Of a stretch of 64,000 nucleotides of DNA, positions 56,434 to 63,420 are shown piece by piece. The notes below the pieces were generated by a model. That model worked only from the letters and a program-made list of their open reading frames with translations. It was not told the DNA's origin and made no database searches. This DNA is from Marinobacter mangrovi (GTDB lineage: Bacteria; Pseudomonadota; Gammaproteobacteria; Pseudomonadales; Oleiphilaceae). Every line of letters starts with the position of its first letter. Positions within the stretch are counted from its first letter, which is position 1. The stretch spans positions 558,001 through 622,000 of the forward strand of contig NZ_JAERVO010000001.1 in assembly GCF_016798325.1 (NCBI RefSeq). The letters are read 5' to 3'. The position numbers and the translations under genes were made by a program.

Positions 56434-57119
56434 TCGGTCACCAGCACATAGCCCTGTCCGCGTACGGTCTGTATCCAGGAGTCTCCGTCATCCCGTTGCC
56501 CCAGTTTCTGGCGGATGCTGCTGATGTGGACATCGATGCGCCGATCGAAACGGGTGAGGGGGCGCCCCAGCGCATTACTGGAGAGGTCATCCTTGCTCAC
56601 CAGCCGGCCGGCCTGGCTGGCCAGCTCTTCCAGCAGATTGAATTCTGTATTGGTCAGGTTGAGCGGCTGGCCCTGCCATTCGATCTTGCGTCGTGCCGGC
56701 CAGACCGTGAGTCGACCGGCCTTGATCGCCGCACGGTCGGTGCCGGTGTTCTGGTCGCGGCCGGTTCGGCGCAGGATGGCGCGCAAGCGGGCCACCAGTT
56801 CGCCCGGTGAGCTGGGTTTGGGCACATAGTCGTCAGCGCCGAGATCCAGGCCGGCAATGCGGTCGACATTATCGCCCCGGGCTGTCAGGAGCAGCACCGG
56901 AATATCGCTGCGAGCGCGTACGCGCCGCAGAATTTCGATGCCGGTAATGGTGGGGAGCATGATGTCCAGTACGACAATATCGTAATGGCCGGTGAATATT
57001 TCGGCCTCGCCCTCTTCGCCGGTATGAACAGCCTTTACCTTGAACCCTTCGCTCGACAGGAAGTTCGCCAGCATGGCGGTGAGATCGCAGTCGTCATCGA
57101 TCAGCAGAACATTCTTCAT
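56430..57119 (-). CDS. OmpR-family response regulator, CpxR-like
   Basis: The 229-residue regulator has a receiver domain with the acidic triad DDD near residue 8-10, the phosphoacceptor D52 in VVLDIMLP, and K101 in YVPKPSSP. A winged helix-turn-helix output domain follows (NLTNTEFNLLEELASQAGRLVSKDDLS). LVARLRAILRR after the receiver matches CpxR closely. The ATG at 57119 gives the standard N-terminus MKNVLLIDDD; an upstream frame adds 35 unconserved residues. It is divergent from the second flgH. Confidence 0.92.
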   Translation of the reverse strand: MKNVLLIDDDCDLTAMLANFLSSEGFKVKAVHTGEEGEAEIFTGHYDIVVLDIMLPTITGIEILRRVRARSDIPVLLLTARGDNVDRIAGLDLGADDYVPKPSSPGELVARLRAILRRTGRDQNTGTDRAAIKAGRLTVWPARRKIEWQGQPLNLTNTEFNLLEELASQAGRLVSKDDLSSNALGRPLTRFDRRIDVHISSIRQKLGQRDDGDSWIQTVRGQGYVLVTE

Positions 57120-57178
57120 TGGCGGCTTACCCCTTGCTACAGCAACGCCATTATCGGTATTGGCCGCTGCACTGTCCT

Positions 57179-57210
57179 GTGTAAACCCGGGTTTTTCAAA
57201 AACTTTACAC
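57179..57210. promoter_or_regulatory. Dyad GTGTAAA/TTTACAC between cpxR-like and flgH2 genes
   Basis: GTGTAAA at 57179-57185 and TTTACAC at 57204-57210 are perfect complements 32 bases overall. On the minus strand GTAAA-N5-GAAAA resembles a CpxR box (GTAAA-N4-8-GTAAA). It could mediate autoregulation of the two-component genes and control of the divergent flagellar genes. Confidence 0.4.
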
Positions 57211-57286
57211 TGGCTTAACCGCACGAAACGTCCAGATCCCTATCATTCAGAGAGTTGTGTTCCATTCGTCCCACATTGGAGTGCGT

Positions 57287-58018
57287 GTGCCTCGTTATCT
57301 GGTCATTGCCTGTCTGAGCCTTCCGCTGTGGCTCTGCGGCTGCGCAGCCGTCAATGAGTCAAGCACCATGCCCCAACCCGGCGATCCGCTGGGTCAACTG
57401 GATGATCCGGATCCGGATGATCCCTACTTTGCCACGTCGGAGCCGGGCGCGGTGCCGATGGATGCCGCCCCGACCGGGTCGATTTACGTTCCCGGCCAGA
57501 CTCCGAGTCTGTATGTCGAGCGTTCTCACTTTCAGGTGGGCGATATCATCTCGGTCGAGTTGCAGGAGTCGACCAAAGCCACCAAGAAAGGCTCGACCAG
57601 TCTCAAGAAGACCAGTGAATTCAATCTCGACCCAATCGGGGTGCCGGGCGGCAACCTGGAAATCGGGGGCAATGAGGTCAAGTTGAACGTGGATCAGCAA
57701 CAGAAGTTCGAGGGCGACGGATCGGCCACCCAGAGCAACGGCTTCCAGGGCGAACTGACTGTGGCGGTGATGAAGGTCATGCGTAACAACAACCTCCTGG
57801 TGCGCGGCGACAAGTGGATGCTGATCAACAACGGCAAGGAGTATATCCGCCTGACGGGCGTTATTCGCGCCAAGGATGTGGGGCCGGATAACACCATCAA
57901 GTCGTCGAAAATCGCCAACGCGAGGATCGAATACTCCGGCACCGGATCGCTGGCAAACAGTCAGCGTCAGGGATGGTTTGCCGACAAACTCAATGATCCA
58001 GACATTTGGCCCTTCTGA
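57287..58018 (+). CDS. flgH2: Second flagellar L-ring protein FlgH (paralogue)
   Basis: The 243-residue lipoprotein (lipobox LCGC, C19) is a full FlgH: SLYVERSHFQVGDIISVELQESTKATKKG, NLLVRGDKWMLINNGKEYIRLTGVIRAKDV and NTIKSSKIANARIEYSGTG. It differs strongly from the flgH in the main cluster, so it is an old paralogue. I start at GTG 57287 because GGAG lies five bases upstream and the signal peptide becomes normal in length; the GTG at 57257 adds ten residues. The next two genes encode FlgP- and FlgT-like proteins. Confidence 0.9.
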   Translation: MPRYLVIACLSLPLWLCGCAAVNESSTMPQPGDPLGQLDDPDPDDPYFATSEPGAVPMDAAPTGSIYVPGQTPSLYVERSHFQVGDIISVELQESTKATKKGSTSLKKTSEFNLDPIGVPGGNLEIGGNEVKLNVDQQQKFEGDGSATQSNGFQGELTVAVMKVMRNNNLLVRGDKWMLINNGKEYIRLTGVIRAKDVGPDNTIKSSKIANARIEYSGTGSLANSQRQGWFADKLNDPDIWPF

Positions 58019-58473
58019 TGCGGATGGCCAACTGGGTGCTCGTTTCAATCCTGCTGACAGGCTGCAGTACGGAAATGTCCTTTCGGTACAACATGATGAA
58101 TCCTAATGGCGTCATGCCCCTGGTGCTCGAAGCTGAGGGCTATGCACCAATCAATACCCAACCCGGTCCCAGTTACGAAGAAAAGCTGATGCAGGCGATG
58201 GAAGCGTCGCGCATGGATGCCTATCGCCATCTGGCGGAGCAGATCTACGGGCAGCAGGTGCGCCTGCGTTCGGATGTGGAGGATGACGCCGTCAGCGATA
58301 AACGAATGGATGCCAAGGTGGATGGCCTGGTTCGTGGCGCTGTGGAGGTCACCCACGGTATCGACGGCAAGTTCTATACCACCAAGCTGTCACTGGATAC
58401 GTCAACGCTGCCTGAGTTACAGGGAATCAGCCAGGGCACCACCGGAGCAGTCCGACACAAATGGTGGTACTGA
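58018..58473 (+). CDS. flgP: FlgP/LPP20-family lipoprotein
   Basis: The 151-residue lipoprotein has the lipobox LLTGC (C16 to 17) and the LPP20/FlgP block KLMQAMEASRMDAYRHLAEQIYGQQVRL. In vibrios and Campylobacter, FlgP is an outer-membrane basal-disk or H-ring component near the L ring. It overlaps the flgH2 stop by one base (TGATG) and the flgT start by 13, so the three are coupled. FlgO, the usual companion, is not visible here. Confidence 0.85.
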   Translation: MRMANWVLVSILLTGCSTEMSFRYNMMNPNGVMPLVLEAEGYAPINTQPGPSYEEKLMQAMEASRMDAYRHLAEQIYGQQVRLRSDVEDDAVSDKRMDAKVDGLVRGAVEVTHGIDGKFYTTKLSLDTSTLPELQGISQGTTGAVRHKWWY

Positions 58474-59609
58474 TACGCCTGTTGCTTCTGGCGCTGATGA
58501 CGACCGGAGCACGGGCCGACTGGTATGAAGGCGAGGGTGAGGCTCCGGTATTGGGCAGCGATCGGGGCAGCGCCTATGAAAGCGCTGGCCGGGAAGCGCT
58601 ACGCAGCGCGCTGATCGCCGCCGGGGCTTCCGTGTCCCTGGTGAAAGATGTTGGCGTCGAATCCCAGCCCTTGAGCGGTGGCGTGACCTACCGTACCGCG
58701 GACAGCGGTCATGTCGGCGATGTCCAGGTTCTGGAAGAGGGCGTGGCGTCCGACCGGGTCACGATTCGTATTCGGGCGAACATCACTCAACCCGGAAAGG
58801 TCTGTGGGCACGATCTGGTCAGTAAGGCTGTGGTGCTGGCACCTCTGGCCCAGGATGCGCCGGACCAGGCGGCCTGGGGTGGCCTGGAGCGAATGCCGGA
58901 GGCTGCATCCTCGCGACTTCTGGCGGCGTTCAGGTCGGCCCGGGCCGATTTCCTGGTGACTCATGTCCTGAGCGGTCCGGTGGCGCTGGACAGCCAGCAT
59001 TGGCGGGAAGACAGTCGGCGTCAGGTCGAGTACCTGGCGGATCACCATCACAGCCAACTGGTGGTCTTTGGTCGGATCAATAACCTGACCCTGGGCCGCA
59101 ACGATGACGATCTGGTGCGGGAGTTTGCGATGACCCTGAGTCTGGTCGACGGCCTCTCCGGCGATCCTATTCTGACCCGGCGTTACGCCACCCGCACGTA
59201 TTGGCCGTTTGCCCCGACCGATCGAGTCGGCGCCGATAGCGACCGGCTCTGGGCCTCCCCGTATGGCCTCGAAATCAGCCGGCTCATGCACACCGCCGTG
59301 GGAGACATGGCCGATGCAGTCGCCTGCGGGCGGCCCAAGACCCGGGTCATCCGGGTGCGCCCCAATCGCCTGGATGTGGCCATCGGGGCGCGGCAGGGGA
59401 TTCAGACCGGGGCTTTGTTCAAGGTTCTTTATCAGGACAACTTTACGGATGCTGAGGGGGCCGGCTACGCGAGCTTCAGCGACTCTGGGGCGACCTTTGA
59501 GGTGGTCCATGTCTATCCGGATCACAGCACGCTCGCACCGGTCGAAGGGCAGGTCCCCGGCAGCATACGAATTCGCGATCTGGTGCAACTGGACGATTTG
59601 TGGGAGTAA
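58461..59609 (+). CDS. flgT: Flagellar assembly protein FlgT
   Basis: The 382-residue secreted protein has a signal peptide ending GARA. The FlgT N-domain (DWYEGEGEAPVLGSDRGSAYESAGREALRSALI) runs to about residue 115, followed by the middle TolB-like and C-terminal beta domains. In Vibrio, FlgT forms the H ring that supports the L/P rings and recruits the T ring for sodium-driven motors. It overlaps the flgP frame by 13 bases. A short Ser/Thr-rich gene follows directly. Confidence 0.9.
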   Translation: MVVLIRLLLLALMTTGARADWYEGEGEAPVLGSDRGSAYESAGREALRSALIAAGASVSLVKDVGVESQPLSGGVTYRTADSGHVGDVQVLEEGVASDRVTIRIRANITQPGKVCGHDLVSKAVVLAPLAQDAPDQAAWGGLERMPEAASSRLLAAFRSARADFLVTHVLSGPVALDSQHWREDSRRQVEYLADHHHSQLVVFGRINNLTLGRNDDDLVREFAMTLSLVDGLSGDPILTRRYATRTYWPFAPTDRVGADSDRLWASPYGLEISRLMHTAVGDMADAVACGRPKTRVIRVRPNRLDVAIGARQGIQTGALFKVLYQDNFTDAEGAGYASFSDSGATFEVVHVYPDHSTLAPVEGQVPGSIRIRDLVQLDDLWE

Positions 59610-59614
59610 CAGCG

Positions 59615-60130
59615 ATGGAACTGGGTAACTTGATTTCAGGGCTGACCGGATCGGCGTCAACGTCAGAATCCAGCACGACAACGGCGACGGACAGCGGTGA
59701 GGCCTCAGGGGGATTTCAGCAGGTTCTGAATCAGGCCATACAAAACACGGCCAGCAGCTTCTCCGGGCTTAGCGAAGAGAACAGTGGCCAAGCCGTGAGT
59801 TTGCTCGGGGAAACCCTCATTCTCGACATGGCCCAGAAAATGATTCCGGTGGCCAACTCGGGAACGGCGTCCGCCACGGAGGATGCCACGGCGTCCACGG
59901 ACTCCGGCACGTCCGGGGCAGCAACGGATTCCAGCACGATCGCGACCGATTCTTCCGCCGACGAAACCGCAGAGAGCAGCGAAGTGTCGGAACCTTTCTC
60001 TTCATCGCTGACGAGCGACGCCGCCGATGTGACAAACACGGCCGCTGCTGATGCGGCGTCGACGGAATCCGATTCCCTCTCGTCTTACCTGGAATCGCTG
60101 GGCGAGAAAAAAGATCAAAAAAGTGGTTGA
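59615..60130 (+). CDS. Ser/Thr/Ala-rich protein of unknown function at the end of the flgT operon
   Basis: The 171-residue product is dominated by Ser, Thr, Ala and Asp. It lacks a signal peptide and membrane helix. A short helical segment GFQQVLNQAIQNTASSF and GQAVSLLGETLILDMAQKMIP (about 30-75) is the only ordered part; the rest is low-complexity, ending DKKS-type basic. I choose ATG 59615, eight bases after GGGAG. It overlaps nothing but follows flgT by five bases, so it is likely part of the same transcript. I recognise no family. Export through the flagellar apparatus is one possibility. Confidence 0.65.
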   Translation: MELGNLISGLTGSASTSESSTTTATDSGEASGGFQQVLNQAIQNTASSFSGLSEENSGQAVSLLGETLILDMAQKMIPVANSGTASATEDATASTDSGTSGAATDSSTIATDSSADETAESSEVSEPFSSSLTSDAADVTNTAAADAASTESDSLSSYLESLGEKKDQKSG

Positions 60131-60154
60131 CGGAAACGGTCGATTCCGTAGAAT
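60127..60154 (+). promoter_or_regulatory. Sigma-70 promoter of the tRNA-Gly unit
   Basis: TTGACG at 60127-60132 and TAGAAT at 60149-60154 are separated by 16 bases. Transcription would begin near 60161, upstream of the tRNA-like fragment at 60190, so both it and the tRNA-Gly would be in one precursor. Confidence 0.75.
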
Positions 60155-60189
60155 ACGCAGCCGTTGAGAGGGGTAGCCCTTTCAGACAA

Positions 60190-60356
60190 GCGTGAATAGC
60201 TCAGTTGGGTGAGCTGCTCCGCAGCGAACGCCCGAGCCAATCGCTGATATCACAGCGATTGAAAAAGCGAGGGCAGGGATGAGCACTATAAAAAGCGTGC
60301 TCGATCGGATGCCTTAAAAATCCGGTTCAGGGTCTGGTTGTCAGGTCCAATGAAAA
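60190..60356 (+). other. tRNA-Gly-like 5' half followed by hairpins
   Basis: Bases 60190-60214 read GCGTGAATAGCTCAGTTGG then GTGAGC, nearly identical to the first 25 bases of the intact tRNA-Gly downstream. No anticodon arm, T-arm or acceptor 3' strand follows. Instead, hairpins are seen: CAATCGCTG/CAGCGATTG (60238-60261) and GAGCAC/GTGCTC (60281-60302). It could be a decayed tandem tRNA or a structured leader RNA. No reading frame is convincing. Confidence 0.55.
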
Positions 60357-60432
60357 GCGGGAATAGCTCAGTTGGTAGAGCACAACCTTGCCAAGGTTGG
60401 GGTCGCGAGTTCGAATCTCGTTTCCCGCTCCA
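60357..60432 (+). tRNA. tRNA-Gly (anticodon GCC)
   Basis: The 76-base gene folds completely: GCGGGAA/TTCCCGC acceptor, CAACC/GGTTG anticodon stem around TTGCCAA (anticodon GCC), GAGTTCGAATCTC T-arm, and encoded CCA with a T discriminator typical of glycine tRNAs. Confidence 0.97.
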
Positions 60433-60440
60433 AATTCCAG

Positions 60441-60470
60441 AAAAAGCCCGGCCTCGTGCCGGGCTTTTTC
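60441..60470 (+). terminator. Intrinsic terminator of the tRNA-Gly unit
   Basis: AAAAAGCCCGGC at 60441-60452 and GCCGGGCTTTTT at 60458-60469 form a strong stem with a five-base loop and a T5 tract, eight bases after the tRNA end. Confidence 0.95.
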
Positions 60471-60534
60471 GTTTCTGCACTGACAGTTTGTTCACGCCGC
60501 TGGTATTCTTCGTCTTTTGCACGGAGGCCGAATC

Positions 60535-61347
60535 ATGGCGCAGTTGACGGTTGAACAGCTTTTCTACTACCCGGTCAAATCCCTCCACGGCGTCGAGGTG
60601 GATGCCGTCACTCTGGATGATTTCGGGCCGGCCGGCGATCGCCGCTGGATGCTGGTGGATGAAGAGGGGCGTTTCATAACGCAGCGCGAGCAGCCGCAAT
60701 TGGCCCTGGTTCACTCTGCACTCCAGGATGGCGTTCTGACGCTGTCGATTCCGGGGCAGGAAAGCCCGGTTCCGGTGTTCGCCAGCGAGCGCGAGCGTCG
60801 AGTACTGGTCTGGCGGGACTGGGTCAAGGCGCAACTGGCCGAGCCGGGGCCTGCCGAGTTGCTGAGCGACTGGCTGGGCGTTCGGGTGGAGTTGGCGTAT
60901 ATGCCCGAATCCAGCGTTCGCCCGGTTGACCGGAACTACGTGCCGGAAGATCGGCGGGTCAGCTTCGCCGACGGGTTTCCCTTTCTGATCACTCATACGG
61001 CATCGCTGGCGGCTCTCTCGCAACGGATTGGCGAGTCCGTGGATATGCGTCGTTTTCGACCCAATATCGTGGTGTCCGGTGGCGACGCCTTTGACGAAGA
61101 TCGGTGGGTCCGGTTGCACCGCGACGACTTTACGCTGGATCTGGTGAAACCCTGCTCACGCTGCCTGATGACGACCGTTCATCCAGACGAGGGCGTCCGC
61201 TCCGACAACCTGCAGCCGCTGCGGGAGCTGGGCCGTTTCCGGCGGACCCCGGACGGCGTCATGTTCGGTGTGAACGCTGTGCACTCCGGTCCGGCCATCA
61301 TTCATGTCGGCGATACATTTGACATAGCTTTTCGTGAGGATCATTGA
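60535..61347 (+). CDS. MOSC domain protein, YcbX-like
   Basis: The 270-residue protein has an MOSC N-terminal beta-barrel (QLFYYPVKSLHGVEVDAVTLDDFGPAGDRRWMLVDE) and a MOSC domain. The conserved cysteine that binds molybdenum cofactor is in LVKPCSRCLMTTVHPDEG near 207. MOSC proteins carry the cofactor for reductases, such as N-hydroxylated compound reduction by YcbX. YcbX often has a C-terminal 2Fe-2S ferredoxin domain, which is absent here. GGAGG lies seven bases before ATG 60535. Confidence 0.88.
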   Translation: MAQLTVEQLFYYPVKSLHGVEVDAVTLDDFGPAGDRRWMLVDEEGRFITQREQPQLALVHSALQDGVLTLSIPGQESPVPVFASERERRVLVWRDWVKAQLAEPGPAELLSDWLGVRVELAYMPESSVRPVDRNYVPEDRRVSFADGFPFLITHTASLAALSQRIGESVDMRRFRPNIVVSGGDAFDEDRWVRLHRDDFTLDLVKPCSRCLMTTVHPDEGVRSDNLQPLRELGRFRRTPDGVMFGVNAVHSGPAIIHVGDTFDIAFREDH

Positions 61348-61350
61348 TTC

Positions 61351-63261
61351 ATGCCATTGCTGAGCCTTGAGGGCGTTTCCCTGGCCTACGGCCTGCACCC
61401 ATTGCTGGACGACGCGCGCCTGATGATCGAGCGCGGTGAGCGGGTTTCTCTGCTGGGCCGAAACGGGGAGGGCAAGTCGACGCTGCTGAAAGTGATTCTC
61501 GGCGAGGTCACCCCGGACGGCGGCACCGTCCGGCTTGAGGACGGTGCGGTCATGGCGGTCTTGCCGCAGATGCTGCCTTCGGACGACCAGCGTACGGCAT
61601 ACGAGGTGGTCGCCGATGCCTTTCCGGAAACCGGACAATTGCTGGCGGAGTTCCACACGCTGTCCCAGCAGGCGGACGACGCCAGCCTGAAGCGCTTGAT
61701 GCAGGTCCAGGAAAAGCTGGAAGCGCTCGATGGCTGGCGCCTGGACCAGAAGGTGAGCGCCATCCTGGCGCAGTTTGGCGTGGACCCGGATCGGGTGCTG
61801 GCCACTTTGTCAGGCGGGTGGCAACGCCGCGTGCTGCTGGCCAAGGCCCTGGTGGCCGAGCCCGACCTGTTGCTGCTGGACGAGCCGACCAACCATCTGG
61901 ATGTGCCTGCAATAGCCTGGCTTGAAGACACCCTTCGGCAATACGCCGGCGCGCTGCTGTTTGTCAGTCACGACCGGGCCTTTATTCGCCGGCTGGCAAC
62001 GCGGGTTGTGGAGCTGGATCGTGGTCAATTGGTCAGCTTCGCGGCCACTTACGATCGTTATCTGGATTTGAAAGAAAAGGCGCTGGAGGAAGAAGAGCGG
62101 CAGAACGCTGAATTCGACCGCAAGTTGCGCCAGGAAGAGGCCTGGATTCGTCAGGGTATCAAGGCGCGCCGAACCCGCAACATGGGGCGCGTCAGAGCCC
62201 TGAAAGCGATGCGCGAGGAGCGGCGTCAGCGACGCGAGCGCGGCGGCAACGCCAGCTTTGCGATTGAGGACGCGGCCCGTTCCGGGAAGCTGGTTGTCGA
62301 GTCGAAGGACGCGGCGTTTGCCTATGGTGGTCAGGATCCGATCATCCGGGATCTGAACCTGACCATCATGCGTGGAGACAAGCTGGGTCTGATTGGCGAA
62401 AACGGTACCGGCAAGACTACCCTGGTGCGCCTGCTGCTTGGCAATCTGGAGCCTGGGGAAGGCCAGGTAAGGCTCGGTACGAACCGTTCGGTGGCGTACT
62501 TCGACCAACTGCGCGGGGAGCTGGATCCGGATCAGAACGCTTTGGAGAACCTGGCCGAAGGCCGGGAATTTATTGATATCAACGGTCAGCAGAAACATGT
62601 TCTGGGTTATCTGCAGGACTTCCTGTTTTCACCGGAACGGGCGCGTTCACCCGTCCGGGTTTTCTCCGGTGGCGAACGGGCGCGGTTGATGCTGGCCAAA
62701 CTGTTCAGTAAACCGGCCAACATCCTGGTGCTGGATGAGCCCACCAACGATCTGGACGTCGAAACCCTGGAGTTGCTGGAATCTCAATTGGTGGCGTTTA
62801 GCGGCACAGTCATCGTCATCAGTCACGATCGTGAATTCCTGGACAACGTGGTGACCGATACGCTGTTTCTCGATGGATCCGGTCGCGTGCGCTCCTACGT
62901 CGGGGGCTACGAGGATTGGCGCCGGCAGGGCGGGGTGTTCCCGTCGGAGCGACCGGCGCGGCCGACGGAAAAGCCGAAGCCGGAAGGTGGCGGAAAAGCC
63001 GCATCGCCGAAGGCGAAGTCTGCGGGTGGCGGCAATCGCAAGCTGAGCTACAAGCTCAAGCTGGAGCTGGAAGGCTTGCCGGACCGCATTTCGGCGCTTG
63101 AAGGTGAGATTGAATCGCTGCAGGCCACCGTGTCAGACACGGCCTTCTATACCCGCCCCCATGACGAAGTCTCCGAGACGTTGGAGGCCCTGGCAGCCAA
63201 GGAACAGGAACTGGAGCAGACGATGGAACGCTGGATGGAGCTGGAGGAAATGGCAGGCTGA
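61351..63261 (+). CDS. uup: ABC-F family ATPase Uup
   Basis: Uup is a cytoplasmic, non-membrane ABC-F protein linked to ribosome function and DNA-branch stability. The 636-residue protein has two ATPase modules. The first has Walker A GRNGEGKST near 37 and signature LSGGWQRRVLLAKAL near 153. The second has GENGTGKTT near 350 and FSGGERARLMLAKLF near 434. The ABC-F linker and a C-terminal coiled coil (about 565-636) are present. It starts three bases after the MOSC stop, so the two may be cotranscribed. Confidence 0.95.
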   Translation: MPLLSLEGVSLAYGLHPLLDDARLMIERGERVSLLGRNGEGKSTLLKVILGEVTPDGGTVRLEDGAVMAVLPQMLPSDDQRTAYEVVADAFPETGQLLAEFHTLSQQADDASLKRLMQVQEKLEALDGWRLDQKVSAILAQFGVDPDRVLATLSGGWQRRVLLAKALVAEPDLLLLDEPTNHLDVPAIAWLEDTLRQYAGALLFVSHDRAFIRRLATRVVELDRGQLVSFAATYDRYLDLKEKALEEEERQNAEFDRKLRQEEAWIRQGIKARRTRNMGRVRALKAMREERRQRRERGGNASFAIEDAARSGKLVVESKDAAFAYGGQDPIIRDLNLTIMRGDKLGLIGENGTGKTTLVRLLLGNLEPGEGQVRLGTNRSVAYFDQLRGELDPDQNALENLAEGREFIDINGQQKHVLGYLQDFLFSPERARSPVRVFSGGERARLMLAKLFSKPANILVLDEPTNDLDVETLELLESQLVAFSGTVIVISHDREFLDNVVTDTLFLDGSGRVRSYVGGYEDWRRQGGVFPSERPARPTEKPKPEGGGKAASPKAKSAGGGNRKLSYKLKLELEGLPDRISALEGEIESLQATVSDTAFYTRPHDEVSETLEALAAKEQELEQTMERWMELEEMAG

Positions 63262-63348
63262 GCCACCCAACGAATGTCGCATGATGACCGGGTTCAATTT
63301 TGGGGATAATTCCAGACCTGACATTGTAAAATCAAACCAAATATCACG

Positions 63349-63375
63349 TTGTCGGCCGTCGTAATCCAGTACACT
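63349..63375 (+). promoter_or_regulatory. Possible promoter of the right-edge gene
   Basis: TTGTCG at 63349-63354 and TACACT at 63370-63375 are separated by 15 bases, shorter than ideal. It lies 46 bases before the ATG of the next gene in an otherwise featureless 160-base gap. Confidence 0.3.
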
Positions 63376-63420
63376 CAGCGAGGGTATTCCCGATGGTCAG
63401 AAGTTGATAAAGGGTCCTGA

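Noticed and set aside
60190-60497. The tRNA-like 5' half as a functional split or intron-containing tRNA using TTCACGC at 60491-60497 as its 3' acceptor strand
   Set aside because: The seven-base match lies beyond the terminator with no T-arm or CCA near it, and a seven-mer match in this distance is expected by chance a few percent of the time.
60286-61119. 277-codon minus-strand frame across the tRNA-Gly and MOSC genes
   Set aside because: It overlaps a complete tRNA, a terminator and a MOSC gene with clear family motifs.
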